DNA of 62,273 nucleotides from Saccharospirillum impatiens DSM 12546 (GCF_000423605.1 NZ_KE384062.1:1-62273); one strand, 5' to 3'. Numbered from the stretch's first letter, positions 9,232 to 21,825 are shown. Translations and numbers: made by a program. The notes: generated from the letters alone by a model not told the origin.

Positions 9232-9834
9232 GTGAAAAACAAAGCCATGATGTTGTCGATTCTTGCCACCCTGTTGTTGGTGGTTTTGCCCTGGGTGCTG
9301 GGCGCCAGAGTGGCGAATTACAGCAGTGTTCAATTCATCAGTGAGCTGGGTGCCCTCGATATGCCCAACCGATCGGCTGCCAATGGCGCTTTTCTGCTTA
9401 TTGGTGCTTTCTGGATGGGGGCTGTAGAGGCCACCCGCAAAGCACTTGAACCGGCTAAAATGGACCCCTGGGTGCGGTTTGGGGCCATCGCTTTTGCCGC
9501 CAGCTACATCGCGAGTGTGGTGTTTCCCTGTGATCTGGGGTGCCCGGCAACAGGCAGCGGCAACCAGTTGATTCACAGCACACTGATCTGGGTTCTGAGC
9601 GCAGGGGCAGTCGTATCCGGTGTACGCCTGGTTCCGTTGACCTCCATCAAAGGCATGAGGGTGCTGAAGGGGACTCTGGTGCTAACCTTTCTTGTCTTGC
9701 AATGGGCCGCCTGGCAGCGCGGCTGGTTACCAGGCCTGTGGCAACGCTTGTTTGAAATGAATTTTGCGGTTTTGTGGGTCCTTTGGGTCTGGCGACTGCG
9801 GGTTGGCAGTCGGGCCTCTGAAAGAACACAGTGA
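9232..9834 (+). CDS. DUF998 family integral membrane protein
   Basis: A 200-residue protein with about six hydrophobic segments and the DUF998 hallmark FPCDLGCPATGSGNQLIH in the middle, preceded by SYIASVVFPCD. N-terminal segments include SILATLLLVVLPWVLG and the loop FISELGALDMPNR, also typical. The biochemical function of DUF998 proteins is unknown. It starts at a GTG (9232) because AAAGGAA lies at 9220-9226; internal ATGs at 9247 and 9250 have worse spacing. It is followed 39 bp later by the AEC transporter gene on the same strand and may form an operon with it. Confidence 0.85.
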   Translation: MKNKAMMLSILATLLLVVLPWVLGARVANYSSVQFISELGALDMPNRSAANGAFLLIGAFWMGAVEATRKALEPAKMDPWVRFGAIAFAASYIASVVFPCDLGCPATGSGNQLIHSTLIWVLSAGAVVSGVRLVPLTSIKGMRVLKGTLVLTFLVLQWAAWQRGWLPGLWQRLFEMNFAVLWVLWVWRLRVGSRASERTQ

Positions 9835-9873
9835 TACGGACTCTCTTCTGTCCAAACGTTAGGGTTGAGCCCA

Positions 9874-10755
9874 ATGGTTGAGCGCATTGCGGGCATCGTA
9901 GTGCCCATTTTTCTGGTTGTACTGGTCGGTTTTCTCTATGGACGCAAGCATGCGCCAAACATGGAGGCGGCCAATCGCATTAATATCGATGTATTCACCC
10001 CTTTTCTGATCCTCAGCGTATTCGCCTCGCGTCCGGTTGATCTGGGTGATTATGCGCCCCTGGCTCTGGGCGCTATCCTGGTGACCTTGCTGCCTGGTAT
10101 CGGCGCCTATTACCTGGCCCGTGCTCTCGGGGTCAGTTGGAAAACCTTCGTGCCACCCATGATGTTTCGCAACAGTGGAAACACCGGCTTGCCGCTGATG
10201 CTGTTTACCTTTGGCGAAGCATTCATGCCGGCTGCAGTTATTTTATTTATCGTCGAGAATACTCTGCACTTTACCGTGGGCGCCTGGTTGCTCAACCCCA
10301 GAACTCACCTGATGCATGTCATGAAGAACCCGATGATCATTGCTGCCGCCCTGGGGTTGGCGATTGCCGGCTTTAGCGTGCATTTACCCGACTGGCTGAT
10401 CCGTTCCCTCGCGTTGCTGGGTGACATAGCGGTACCACTGATGCTGTTTGCCCTCGGTGTCCGTCTGGTTAATCTGGATCTCAGCGGCTGGCGGATCGGT
10501 GTAATCAGTGCGGTTGCCTCTCCGATTCTGGGTTTAGTGGTCGCCTGGCCACTGACCCTGGTGCTGAATTTGTCACCGGTGCAGGAGGCTATGCTGATTT
10601 TGTTTGGTGCCTTGCCGCCGGCTGTGCTGAACTACCTGGTTGCAGAGCGCTACAACCAACAGCCGGAACAGGTAGCTGCCATGGTGATGTTTTCAAATGC
10701 CTTGAGTATTGTGACGATACCGCTGGTGCTTGCCTGGGTGCTGGGCGGGATTTAA
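9874..10755 (+). CDS. AEC (auxin efflux carrier) family transporter
   Basis: A 293-residue inner-membrane protein of the AEC family, usually ten helices in two inverted five-helix halves. Features seen are FLYGRKHAPNMEAANRINID near the start, PPMMFRNSGNTGLPLM (the asparagine/glycine crossover motif of the first half), ENTLHFTVG, and LPPAVLNYLVAERYNQQ in the second half. Bacterial members often carry malate or other carboxylates; the substrate here is not deducible. The start was set at ATG 9874 with AGGG around 9861. It follows the DUF998 gene closely. No terminator follows immediately; the next gene starts 275 bp later. Confidence 0.88.
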   Translation: MVERIAGIVVPIFLVVLVGFLYGRKHAPNMEAANRINIDVFTPFLILSVFASRPVDLGDYAPLALGAILVTLLPGIGAYYLARALGVSWKTFVPPMMFRNSGNTGLPLMLFTFGEAFMPAAVILFIVENTLHFTVGAWLLNPRTHLMHVMKNPMIIAAALGLAIAGFSVHLPDWLIRSLALLGDIAVPLMLFALGVRLVNLDLSGWRIGVISAVASPILGLVVAWPLTLVLNLSPVQEAMLILFGALPPAVLNYLVAERYNQQPEQVAAMVMFSNALSIVTIPLVLAWVLGGI

Positions 10756-11030
10756 GACCGCTTAGTCCCGGTTGCCTCATGACCGCTCCTGATAAATCAA
10801 ATGGAGTATTCACTGCTCCCGAGTAGATCAAAAATTGTACATTCCGGCTTGATACTCCTCGGATGCAGTGCTTAGCTGGGAGGGCGAAGTGTGTTCATAG
10901 CCTGGAGACAGTCGCCATTAACCGCCGTTTGATAGGTTGGTTGAGCAGTACCCTGATCACCGAATCGTTCGGTTGCCCCGGAAAACGGGGTGCGCTCTGT
11001 CTCGCTGAATACCGATTCAGGGGGAGCATT

Positions 11031-12242
11031 ATGACGACCAAATTAACCCACCGTTATTCAACGGATAACGAGGCACGCCCGGCACTGGGCAAAAGGGCTT
11101 CCCATTTAACCTCGCCAACTCACTCACCGCCTCCGTCATGGCTCAGGAACGTACTGAATGCCGCTGATATCCGGGTTCAGGGCGACCGCCCCTGGGATCT
11201 TCAAGTACATGACTCCCGGTTATACGGCCGCTTGTTGCGACAGGGATCCGTTGGGCTTGCTGAGGCTTATGTCGATGGCTGGTGGAGCTGTTATCGAATA
11301 GATGAGCTCATTACCCGGCTGATCAAAACCGGGGTTCTGGGACGCATGCCAGCATTGGTGCGGTTTCGGGATGCCTTTCGTGGCTTGGCGTATCGGCTGA
11401 TTAATTTTCAAACTCATCGCCGCGCCTTCACCGTCGGTAAAGTACATTACGACATCGGGAATGACCTGTTCCGGCGCATGCTCGACGACAGCATGATGTA
11501 CAGCTGCGCTTATTGGGCGCAGGCCTCTGATCTGGCGACGGCACAGCAGGCCAAGATTGATCTGATTTGCCGCAAACTAAATCTTAACCCCGGGCAAACC
11601 GTGCTGGACATCGGGTGTGGCTGGGGCGGTCTGGCTGAGCATCTCGCCAGGCACTATCAGGTTAGTGTTGTTGGCGTTACGGTCAGTCAGGAACAACAGG
11701 CCTATGCCCGGCAGAAACTGTCGAATTTGTCTGTAGATATTCGCCTGGCGGATTACCGCAGTTTGAGCGGCCGTTTTGACCGGGTCGTGTCGGTCGGCAT
11801 GTTTGAGCATGTGGGTGCTAAAAACCATCGCACCTTCTTCGAAACCGTGCACCGTCTGTTGGCTCAAGACGGTCTGTTTCTGTTGCACACCATTGGCGAA
11901 GAAGCGGACAGTGCGGCGCCGGAACCGTTCATCAACAAGTACATTTTTCCCAATGGCAAGGTGCCGTCACGACGCGAAGTCAACAACGCCAGTCTGGGTT
12001 TGTTTCGACTGGAAGACTGGCACAATTTTGGACCGGACTATGACCGCACACTGATGGCCTGGGCTGAGCGGGTTGACAGCGCCTGGCCAGATTTGTCGCA
12101 CCAGTACGACGAGCGATTTCAGCGGCTGTGGATGTTTTACCTGTACAGCTGCGCGGCATTTTTTCGCTCTCGCCAGGGGCAACTGTGGCAGCAAGTGTAT
12201 TCGCCACTGGGCTCAGAGTTGGGGTACCGCAGCGTGCGTTAA
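11031..12242 (+). CDS. cfa: Cyclopropane-fatty-acyl-phospholipid synthase
   Basis: This enzyme transfers a methylene group from S-adenosylmethionine to cis double bonds of membrane phospholipid acyl chains, typically on entry to stationary phase or under acid or salt stress. The 403-residue protein has the N-terminal lipid-binding region (GLAEAYVDGWW), the family signature HYDIGNDLFRRMLDDSMMYSCAYW, the SAM-binding motif VLDIGCGWGGLAEHLA and the later segments GMFEHVGAKN and NKYIFPNGKVPS. The start was moved to ATG 11031 because AGGGGGAG precedes it directly; the frame is open further upstream but that stretch has no family similarity. The length fits E. coli Cfa (382 residues). Confidence 0.95.
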   Translation: MTTKLTHRYSTDNEARPALGKRASHLTSPTHSPPPSWLRNVLNAADIRVQGDRPWDLQVHDSRLYGRLLRQGSVGLAEAYVDGWWSCYRIDELITRLIKTGVLGRMPALVRFRDAFRGLAYRLINFQTHRRAFTVGKVHYDIGNDLFRRMLDDSMMYSCAYWAQASDLATAQQAKIDLICRKLNLNPGQTVLDIGCGWGGLAEHLARHYQVSVVGVTVSQEQQAYARQKLSNLSVDIRLADYRSLSGRFDRVVSVGMFEHVGAKNHRTFFETVHRLLAQDGLFLLHTIGEEADSAAPEPFINKYIFPNGKVPSRREVNNASLGLFRLEDWHNFGPDYDRTLMAWAERVDSAWPDLSHQYDERFQRLWMFYLYSCAAFFRSRQGQLWQQVYSPLGSELGYRSVR

Positions 12243-14850
<2,608 letters not shown>

Positions 14851-15004
14851 TGGCTCCTTGAACTGTGGAATGCATTCAGTGTGTTTGACGCATTCCTCGC
14901 GAAACCGGTGACTGGACAGTCATCGGTTTTGTGAGATCAGGAAGAATCACCTTGTTTGGTTTTTGTGTGTTGAAAAAGGCAGGAAGTCATTTTCAACAAT
15001 TTGG

Positions 15005-15026
15005 AAGGGGCTTCGGCTCCTTTTTT
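15005..15026 (+). terminator. Rho-independent terminator after the M4 protease gene
   Basis: Stem AAGGGGC (15005-15011) with GCTCCTT (15016-15022), including one G-T pair, a UUCG tetraloop and a T-run to 15026. It lies about 155 bp after the protease stop and 30 bp from the end of convergent ppsR. Confidence 0.8.
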
Positions 15027-15055
15027 GGAATGAACCTTTCCTTTTCCCCAGTGCC

Positions 15056-15889
15056 TCAGGTGGCGGATCGAATCCGGTCGCGCAACCCCTTGTCGACAAT
15101 AATGCGGGTGGATATTTCTTCGATCGACAGTCGCGTGGTATCAATAAAGGGAATGCCGAACCGACGGAACAGAGCTTCAGCCATACGCACTTCATCTTCG
15201 CATTGGCGCAGTGACGCATAGTCGCTGTTGGCCTTGCGCCCGTCTCGAATCTGATTCAGTCGTTTAGGGTCAATGCTCAGGCCGTACAACTTGTTGCGAT
15301 AGGGCTCGAGTGCTTTGGGCATGCGCGCCTCTTCAAAATCGTCGTCAGTCAGTGGGTAGTTGGCTGCATAAATATTGGCCTGCAACGCCAGAAAGATGCT
15401 GGTGGGTGTTTTGCCACTGCGGGATACCCCTACCAGAATAATGTCGGCTTTGTCGTAGTGATGCAGTCGACGGCCATCATCGTTTTCCAGGGCGAATTGC
15501 ATGGCATCCATACGGCGCTGATAGTGACCGTAGTCTGCCGAGACTTCAGGGCGACCGATGCGGATGTTGGAAGCCTGGCCCAGCAATTGCTCCAGGGGCC
15601 CGAGAAACGTTGAGATGATGTCTACGGTATGGGCATCGCTGTCGTGAACGATCGCCCGGATCTTGGGGTCGATGATCGTTTCAATGATAACCGGCTGCAA
15701 GCCGGATTCGCGTGCCGCTTTGGCCACCCGGTCGACCGCATTGCGTGCTTTTTGTTCTGTATCAATGAATGACAGGATCGTTTCGGTAAACTGGGTACGG
15801 TCGAAGTGGGACAACAGGCTGTGGCCCAGTGTTTCAGCGGTAATCCCGGTGCTGTCAGAAATAAAAAAAACGGGGCGATTGGCACTCAT
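15056..15889 (-). CDS. ppsR: PEP synthase regulatory protein (kinase/pyrophosphorylase, DUF299)
   Basis: This bifunctional serine/threonine kinase and pyrophosphorylase switches PEP synthase off by ADP-dependent phosphorylation and on by Pi-dependent dephosphorylation. The 277-residue protein shows the family start (VFFISDSTGITAETLGHSLL), a P-loop-like GVSRSGKTPTSIFLA around residue 155, and the conserved KLYGLSIDP and end region STRIIVDKGLRDR. It is divergent from ppsA across about 210 bp, the classical arrangement for this pair, which supports the regulatory assignment over the related PPDK regulator. The ATG is preceded by AAGGAA. Confidence 0.95.
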   Translation of the reverse strand: MSANRPVFFISDSTGITAETLGHSLLSHFDRTQFTETILSFIDTEQKARNAVDRVAKAARESGLQPVIIETIIDPKIRAIVHDSDAHTVDIISTFLGPLEQLLGQASNIRIGRPEVSADYGHYQRRMDAMQFALENDDGRRLHHYDKADIILVGVSRSGKTPTSIFLALQANIYAANYPLTDDDFEEARMPKALEPYRNKLYGLSIDPKRLNQIRDGRKANSDYASLRQCEDEVRMAEALFRRFGIPFIDTTRLSIEEISTRIIVDKGLRDRIRSAT

Positions 15890-16100
15890 GACGAATTCCT
15901 TTAATCGGGGCTGATCTGGTGGGTCACATCCGGTGGCCTATAGCCTACACTATAGCGGCTAAATAGTGGTTCCGGCCATTCCGCTGGGTAATGGTCATCA
16001 TTCACAGAATAAATGCACAGCACCCTCAATCTGAGGTTTAATGAATGCACTGCCCGGCAACAGGGCAGGCAACCCTATCAAGTAGCACGTGGAGATCAGC
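15890..16100. promoter_or_regulatory. Divergent ppsR/ppsA promoter region
   Basis: A 211-bp gap between divergent genes that must hold both promoters. Two CTATAG hexamers (15938-15943 and 15950-15955) lie close together within a partly symmetric GC-flanked stretch. No textbook -35/-10 pair is obvious, so the exact promoters are left open. Confidence 0.4.
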
Positions 16101-18473
16101 ATGGAATTCGTTAAGGACTTTACCGAACTGGGTATTCACGATGTACCCACTGTGGGCGGCAAGAACGCTTCCCTGGGTGAAATGATCAGTCATCTGTCGG
16201 CGCTGGGCGTGTCGGTACCGGGTGGTTTTGCAACAACCGCAGAGGCTTATCGCGAGTTCCTCGCCTTTGAAGGCTTGAAAGAGCGGATTGACTCGCGTCT
16301 GTCATCACTGGATGTTGATGATGTTGAAGCGCTCGCCAAAGTGGGACGCGAGATTCGTAAAGAAGTCATGCTGGCACCGTTTCCCGAGCGCCTGGAAAAG
16401 GAAGTCCGGGCTGCCTACCAGACACTGACCGACGGAGATCCGGGCCGGTCACTGGCGGTGCGCTCCTCAGCGACTGCCGAAGACCTGCCGGACGCGTCGT
16501 TTGCCGGCCAGCAGGAAACCTTCCTGAACATTCACGGTATCGATGAAGTTCTGCAAGCGATTAAGGAAGTCTTTGCCTCCCTGTTTAACGACCGTGCCAT
16601 CGCATATCGGGTGCATCAGGGCTTCGATCACGCTCACGTCGCTCTGTCGGCGGGCATTCAACGCATGGTGCGCAGTGATATTGGCGCTTCTGGCGTGATG
16701 TTCACTATGGATACCGAATCCGGTTTTGATCAGGTGGTGTTCATTACCGCAGCCTATGGCCTGGGTGAAACTGTTGTTCAGGGGGCTGTAAACCCCGATG
16801 AATTTTACGTCAGCAAACGCGCTCTGGCCGATGGCCACCATGGCATTCTGCGGCGCACACTGGGCAGTAAACTGATCAAGATGGTCTACGGTGCCACGGC
16901 CGAAACCGGCAAATCGGTCGAGACCGTTCAGGTGCCTGACGCCGACCGGTCCCGTTTCTCGCTGAGTGATGACGAAGTCGAACAACTGGCGCACCAGGCG
17001 ATGACCATCGAAAAGCACTACAAGCGGCCCATGGACATTGAATGGGCCCGCGACGGTGAAGATGGCAAGCTGTACATCGTTCAGGCGCGCCCGGAAACGG
17101 TTAAAAGCCGGGGCTCTGCAACGGTCATTGAACGCTATGCGCTGAAAGAAAAAGGCAAACTGTTGATCGACGGTCGTGCTATCGGCCAGCGCATTGGCCA
17201 TGGTCCGGTCAAGGTTATTGATGACCTGAGCCAGATGCACCAGGTGCATGCGGGCGATGTGCTGGTCACCGACATGACCGATCCGGACTGGGAGCCGATC
17301 ATGAAACGGGCGTCAGCCATTGTGACCAATCGGGGTGGCCGCACCTGTCACGCTGCTATTATCGCCCGTGAACTGGGCATTCCAGCCGTCGTTGGCTGTG
17401 GTGATGCCACCGACAAACTGGTCAGTGGCGATGACGTCACGGTGTCGTGCGCCGAAGGTGATACCGGCCGGGTCTACCGCGGGCTGCTCGAATTTAATGT
17501 GGAAGAGAACGACCTGACCACCATGCCGGATTTACCGTTCAAAATCATGATGAACGTCGGTAACCCGGATCGCGCCTTCGACTTCCAGTCACTGCCTAAT
17601 GCCGGTGTGGGTTTGGCGCGCCTGGAATTCATCATCAACCGAATGATCGGGGTTCACCCCAAGGCCCTGTTGCATTACGACGAAGCACCGGTCGAAGTGC
17701 GCGAAAGCATCGATCACCGCATGGCAGGTTACGCGAGCCCGGTCGACTTCTATGTAGAAAAGATTGTTGAAGGCGTGTCGTCCATCGCTGCTGCTTTCTA
17801 TCCAAAACCGGTGATCGTGCGCCTTTCCGATTTCAAATCGAACGAATACGCGCACCTGGTCGGTGGTTCACAGTACGAACCTCAGGAAGAAAACCCGATG
17901 ATCGGTTTTCGCGGCGCGTCGCGCTACATCGACGATTCCTTCCGGGAGTGTTTCGAGCTGGAATGCCGGGCCATGAAAAAAGTGCGTAATGAGATGGGCC
18001 TGACCAACGTTCAGCTCATGGTGCCTTTTGTGCGCACGGTGGACGAGGCACGTCAGGTGGTTGAACTGCTGGCCGACAATGATCTGAAGTCCGGGCAGGA
18101 TGACCTGAAACTGATCATGATGTGCGAACTGCCGTCTAACGCCTTGCTGGCCGATCAATTCCTGGAATACTTCGATGGCTTCTCAATCGGCTCGAACGAT
18201 CTGACTCAGCTCACCCTGGGGCTGGACCGGGATTCCGGCGTCATCGCGCACCTGTTCGACGAGCGCAACGATGCCATCAAGATTCTGCTCAGCATGGCCA
18301 TTCAGGCCTGCCGCAAAGCCGGAAAATACATCGGCATCTGTGGACAGGGCCCGTCAGACCACCCCGACTTTGCCGAGTGGCTGATGGATCAGGGTATCGA
18401 ATCGGTGTCGCTGAACCCCGATTCCGTTTTGAGCACCTGGGTCTACCTGGCTGAGCATCACGGCAAGTCCTGA
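16101..18473 (+). CDS. ppsA: Phosphoenolpyruvate synthase
   Basis: This enzyme converts pyruvate, ATP and water to PEP, AMP and Pi, the entry to gluconeogenesis from three-carbon acids such as those from proline and alanine breakdown in this window. The 790-residue protein has the N-terminal ATP-binding domain ([31 protein letters not shown]), the swivelling phosphohistidine domain with His417 in [14 protein letters not shown], and the C-terminal PEP/pyruvate barrel with Cys747 in [13 protein letters not shown]. All three domains and catalytic residues are intact. ATG 16101 is chosen with GGAGAT just upstream, rather than the GTG at 16089. E. coli PpsA has 792 residues. Confidence 0.97.
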   Translation: MEFVKDFTELGIHDVPTVGGKNASLGEMISHLSALGVSVPGGFATTAEAYREFLAFEGLKERIDSRLSSLDVDDVEALAKVGREIRKEVMLAPFPERLEKEVRAAYQTLTDGDPGRSLAVRSSATAEDLPDASFAGQQETFLNIHGIDEVLQAIKEVFASLFNDRAIAYRVHQGFDHAHVALSAGIQRMVRSDIGASGVMFTMDTESGFDQVVFITAAYGLGETVVQGAVNPDEFYVSKRALADGHHGILRRTLGSKLIKMVYGATAETGKSVETVQVPDADRSRFSLSDDEVEQLAHQAMTIEKHYKRPMDIEWARDGEDGKLYIVQARPETVKSRGSATVIERYALKEKGKLLIDGRAIGQRIGHGPVKVIDDLSQMHQVHAGDVLVTDMTDPDWEPIMKRASAIVTNRGGRTCHAAIIARELGIPAVVGCGDATDKLVSGDDVTVSCAEGDTGRVYRGLLEFNVEENDLTTMPDLPFKIMMNVGNPDRAFDFQSLPNAGVGLARLEFIINRMIGVHPKALLHYDEAPVEVRESIDHRMAGYASPVDFYVEKIVEGVSSIAAAFYPKPVIVRLSDFKSNEYAHLVGGSQYEPQEENPMIGFRGASRYIDDSFRECFELECRAMKKVRNEMGLTNVQLMVPFVRTVDEARQVVELLADNDLKSGQDDLKLIMMCELPSNALLADQFLEYFDGFSIGSNDLTQLTLGLDRDSGVIAHLFDERNDAIKILLSMAIQACRKAGKYIGICGQGPSDHPDFAEWLMDQGIESVSLNPDSVLSTWVYLAEHHGKS

Positions 18474-18489
18474 ATCAGGAAAGGGCATT

Positions 18490-19506
18490 TCACAGCCGGT
18501 CTGGCACCGTTATATCAATCCAGACCGGTCTGTGATCGGACGCCTGTTCAACCGCCGTGTTGAGCGGTGACCCTGGCCCGGGCCAAAAAACGCCGGTGTC
18601 GATGACCGGCACCTGAGTCGATGGCAGAACGTAATCCGCTCTGAGCCGCCAACGCGCGGTGAGATCATCGCCCCGGTCAGACAGCGGCCGGAGTGTATGT
18701 ATCGCTGAATGATTGACCAGGCTGCTGATTGCACCCGGCTGGCTGTCGCCACCGGTCGGCGAGGCGTTTAAATCCCCGGCAACAATAAAAGCTTGTTCCG
18801 GTGCCAGCCCTCCCTGGTGGCCCCGGTCGTCTGTCATGTAGGACGCCCCATTGATGTAATCTACCCAAAACCGAATCTCGTCGTGGTTACGGCAGACATT
18901 GCGCCGTTCCGGGCCATCGAATGCGGGCGGTGTCGGGTGGCTGATCAGCAGATGGCACAGTCCGCAAGGCAATGCCACCGGCAGATCCCAGTGCGATTTG
19001 CTCGATAACCGCAGAACGGCCAGATCGTCATCCGTGTAGAACGCAGAACCATCCGGTCTGGCTGGCAACAGCGCCGATGGCATGTCTCGCCATAGAAAAG
19101 TCTGAAAGGTACGACAGTGTTCCACGTTAAGTGGAAAAGCCGATAACACGGCCATGCCATACTGACCGGGAAAATCGCCAAACCCGAATGGCGTCTCTTG
19201 CGTTTGGTTCTCGTCTTGTTTCACCAGATCCCGGCCGGATGGAACGCCGGTATTAACCGGGGCCGTGTAGACATGAGGGAAATCCATCCCCGCCCGGTGA
19301 AGCTGCGCCTGAAGCGCTGATAACGCACGTTGCTCCGGGTCATAGTCCAGTTCATTAATGACCCAAACCTGGGCATCTACGCTGGCCATCACCTGTAGAA
19401 GAGCCGAAACCTGAGCGCTGGGTTCACCGTTCAATTCAGCCACCAGATCGCCAGCGTGAGGCCGGTTGAGTGCAACGTTGTAGGTTGCCAGACGAAATCT
19501 ATCCAC
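18490..19506 (-). CDS. Endonuclease/exonuclease/phosphatase (EEP) family protein
   Basis: A 338-residue protein of the metal-dependent EEP fold (DNase I / sphingomyelinase superfamily). Visible active-site elements are Asn in RLATYNVALN, Glu in WVINELDYD, the GDLNASP motif (metal ligand Asp and Asn) and the terminal catalytic ASDHRPVW. No signal peptide is evident, so it is probably cytoplasmic. The substrate (nucleic acid, lipid or sugar phosphate) cannot be told. It starts at GTG with AAGGA upstream, lies 33 bp downstream of the MFS gene on the same strand and probably forms an operon with it. Its 3' end is convergent with ppsA and overlaps a large hairpin at 18491-18534. Confidence 0.85.
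   Translation of the reverse strand: MDRFRLATYNVALNRPHAGDLVAELNGEPSAQVSALLQVMASVDAQVWVINELDYDPEQRALSALQAQLHRAGMDFPHVYTAPVNTGVPSGRDLVKQDENQTQETPFGFGDFPGQYGMAVLSAFPLNVEHCRTFQTFLWRDMPSALLPARPDGSAFYTDDDLAVLRLSSKSHWDLPVALPCGLCHLLISHPTPPAFDGPERRNVCRNHDEIRFWVDYINGASYMTDDRGHQGGLAPEQAFIVAGDLNASPTGGDSQPGAISSLVNHSAIHTLRPLSDRGDDLTARWRLRADYVLPSTQVPVIDTGVFWPGPGSPLNTAVEQASDHRPVWIDITVPDRL
18491..18534. terminator. Hairpin at the convergent ends of ppsA and the EEP gene
   Basis: The 14-base arm at 18491-18504 pairs with 18520-18534 with a single bulged A. It begins about 17 bp after the ppsA stop and lies within the last codons of the EEP gene. It could slow transcription from both sides, although no clear T-run follows. 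Confidence 0.5.
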
Positions 19507-19539
19507 CTGTGATCCTTGTTCACCGTCAATGGCACCAGT

Positions 19540-20775
19540 CTACGGTTTCGCCCTGGCGTTTGCAGCTTTCCGCTCGCGGTGTAAGTCAAGGTGGGCACAG
19601 ATACCCACCAGTAGTAGCATCGCTGCCAGAGCTAGCCAGAACCCCTCAATCCCGAGTATAGGTACCAGCCAGGACAGACCGACCAACAGGATTACACCGC
19701 CTGCTTGCAAAGCGAGGCTGAGCAAGCTGTACAGTGTGGAGCGCACTGGACCCGGCACATGTTCAGCAATTAATGCTTCCATCGGGACTGACAGCATAGC
19801 TGCAATCAGCATTACCCCCAGGTACCCGCTGGCAAAACCGGGCAGGGTAGACTGCAGCGCCAGTGCGGTCAGTGCGGGCGATATCAGCAATAAGGTCACG
19901 ACCATTATGCGGTCGGAAGAGACGGAGCAGCGTTTCAGCAGGCTAGCCAGCAGCGCGGGTCCGGCTGCAGCGGCGAGAAAATACCCGGTGACCAGCCAAC
20001 CGAACACGGCGTAACCGGCACTTGGCGCCAACGCAAAGGCTCGCGGTTGCCAGTAGGTTTCCAATGCGAAAAGCAGCATACCGAGAGATAAGGCAACACC
20101 CAGCAGGCGACGCACTGGCCGCAACTGCCAGGCTAGCATCAGCGCTGGCTTCATACGGGGCGCAAGAATTCCAGAGCGTGTAGTTGGAATAACTGCCGGT
20201 TCGCAAAACAGCACGGGAATGAGTAGCAGGTGCAGTAGCGTGATGATCGCCTGAGCGATCAGGTTCCATTCGGTCGGCTGCATGTTCTCAGGGGTCCAGG
20301 GTGTCATTGCATCTGCGAGGTAACCCCCTGCGAGGGCTCCGCCGGCCATGGCTAGAGCACTGAGCGAATGAAAACCGGCGAGTCTTCTTGGTAGTGCCGC
20401 CGCCGACTCTGTTTGCTGTAGCTGCTCGCTTTGCCAGGCCTCGATGCTCCCGGAGTCTAGCGCCCTACTTGCCCCTAACAACGCCATAACGCCTAACAAC
20501 AGCGAGAATTGATCGACAAAGATGGCCAGCATTGTACCCAGTAAACCAACCAGTCGAGCCCAGGCATAGAGACGGATTCGTCCCACTCGATCGGCTGCCA
20601 GGCCAAGTGGTAGTTCCAGCAAAGCGGCACTAACGCTGAAAGCGCCAAATAATATTCCCAGATGCCACAGGGTCAGCCCTTTCTCTTGCAAAAACAGCGT
20701 TTGAACCGTCAGAAAAAAACCAATGGCCAGTCCCTTCAGGGAGTGATGCACACTCAATCGTTGAATCAGTGTCAT
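19540..20775 (-). CDS. Major facilitator superfamily transporter
   Basis: A 411-residue inner-membrane protein with about twelve predicted helices. The MFS loop 2-3 motif A is seen as GLAADRVGRIRLYAWAR, and the segment GASRALDSGSIEAWQSEQL after helix 4 is common in drug/metabolite efflux-type MFS proteins. The substrate is unknown. It is divergent from a LysR-type gene with about 100 bp between them carrying a 21-base near-palindrome, so that regulator probably controls it. The EEP gene follows on the same strand. The ATG is preceded by AAGGA. Confidence 0.87.
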   Translation of the reverse strand: MTLIQRLSVHHSLKGLAIGFFLTVQTLFLQEKGLTLWHLGILFGAFSVSAALLELPLGLAADRVGRIRLYAWARLVGLLGTMLAIFVDQFSLLLGVMALLGASRALDSGSIEAWQSEQLQQTESAAALPRRLAGFHSLSALAMAGGALAGGYLADAMTPWTPENMQPTEWNLIAQAIITLLHLLLIPVLFCEPAVIPTTRSGILAPRMKPALMLAWQLRPVRRLLGVALSLGMLLFALETYWQPRAFALAPSAGYAVFGWLVTGYFLAAAAGPALLASLLKRCSVSSDRIMVVTLLLISPALTALALQSTLPGFASGYLGVMLIAAMLSVPMEALIAEHVPGPVRSTLYSLLSLALQAGGVILLVGLSWLVPILGIEGFWLALAAMLLLVGICAHLDLHRERKAANARAKP

Positions 20776-20820
20776 GGCGGAGTCCTTGTGTTTATTTTCC
20801 GGACACTCTACGCTCTGGTG

Positions 20821-20841
20821 ATTGCCTAATTAATAGGCATT
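20821..20841. promoter_or_regulatory. Probable LysR-type operator between MFS and LysR genes
   Basis: TGCCTA and TAGGCA half-sites (20823-20828 and 20834-20839, extended by flanking A/T symmetry) surround ATTAA. The A/T-rich interrupted palindrome lies in the divergent gap, fitting the T-N11-A form bound by LysR-type regulators. Confidence 0.6.
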
Positions 20842-20875
20842 AAAATTAAGTTATCTAAACCACAGGTTTATAAAT

Positions 20876-21811
20876 GTGTTGAAAACCGAATGGCTGGTCT
20901 CATTCAGGGCCGTCGCTGGCGAGGGCAGTTTTACCAGGGCGGCACAACAGCGGCAGCTCAGTACCATGGCGCTGAGCAAACACATAGCGGCTCTGGAACG
21001 GTCACTGGGGGAGTCGTTATTTGAACGCACGACCCGACGGGTTCGTCTGACTGAATTTGGTTCCGACTTTTTAGCGCGGGCTGAACAGGTGCTGCGCGAA
21101 CAGGATAATCTGGCTGAGTGGGTTTCCGGCCGAAACAAAGAACCGGCCGGGTGCCTTCGGGTGGTGGGAATGGAACAACCGCTGCAAGCGACCATCATTC
21201 CCTTTCTGGCAGAATTCAGGCGCGCTTATCCGAACATTGATGTGGAAGTGGATGCAGTCAACGCCTTGCTGGATCCGACCCGCCATTCATTTGATGTAGT
21301 CTGGGGCGTGGGCCGGTATCTGGGGGATCGTTTCCCCGGCCTGGTTCGGCGTCGGTTAAAACGGTTGATAACCGGTATCTATGCAAGCCCTGAGTACCTG
21401 GCTCAATTTGGTGTTCCGCTGCATCCGGCCGATCTGGCCGCGCACCGGGTCGTTCCTCAACTGCACGATGAACCCAACGATTTTTTAGTCGTCAGGGGAG
21501 GGGCCGTCGAGGACGGTGGTTTTCCGCACACGCGCATGGAAGCTCCGGTGCGCACCAGTACCGGACATTTGGAGTTGTGTCTTCAAGGCCTTGGACTGAT
21601 CAATGCCTCGCCCGATATGCCAGCGGTGAGTCAGGCCGTCAACGCTGGCCGCCTGGTACCGGTACTGGAGTCATACTGGTACGACGGACTGGACAGCTAT
21701 TATTACATTCATCAGGTTCGTCTGCGTCAGCCCAAAGTCGAAGCCTTTACTGAGTTTTTTATGGCCCGAATGCAGGGCATAGTACCGCCAATAACGGACT
21801 CGGTGCTCTGA
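20876..21811 (+). CDS. LysR-family transcriptional regulator
   Basis: A 311-residue protein with an N-terminal winged helix-turn-helix (WLVSFRAVAGEGSFTRAAQQ through LGESLFERTTRRVRLTEFG) and a C-terminal periplasmic-binding-like effector domain (from about residue 90, VVGMEQPLQATIIPFLAEF). It starts at GTG 20876; the nearby ATG at 20874 is out of frame. It is divergent from the MFS transporter gene and most likely regulates it and itself through the palindrome at 20821-20841. The effector is unknown. Confidence 0.9.
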   Translation: MLKTEWLVSFRAVAGEGSFTRAAQQRQLSTMALSKHIAALERSLGESLFERTTRRVRLTEFGSDFLARAEQVLREQDNLAEWVSGRNKEPAGCLRVVGMEQPLQATIIPFLAEFRRAYPNIDVEVDAVNALLDPTRHSFDVVWGVGRYLGDRFPGLVRRRLKRLITGIYASPEYLAQFGVPLHPADLAAHRVVPQLHDEPNDFLVVRGGAVEDGGFPHTRMEAPVRTSTGHLELCLQGLGLINASPDMPAVSQAVNAGRLVPVLESYWYDGLDSYYYIHQVRLRQPKVEAFTEFFMARMQGIVPPITDSVL

Positions 21812-21825
21812 AAACAGGCAGCCGG

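Noticed and set aside
10863-11030. N-terminal extension of Cfa
   Set aside because: No family similarity in this part and a strong Shine-Dalgarno directly precedes the ATG at 11031.
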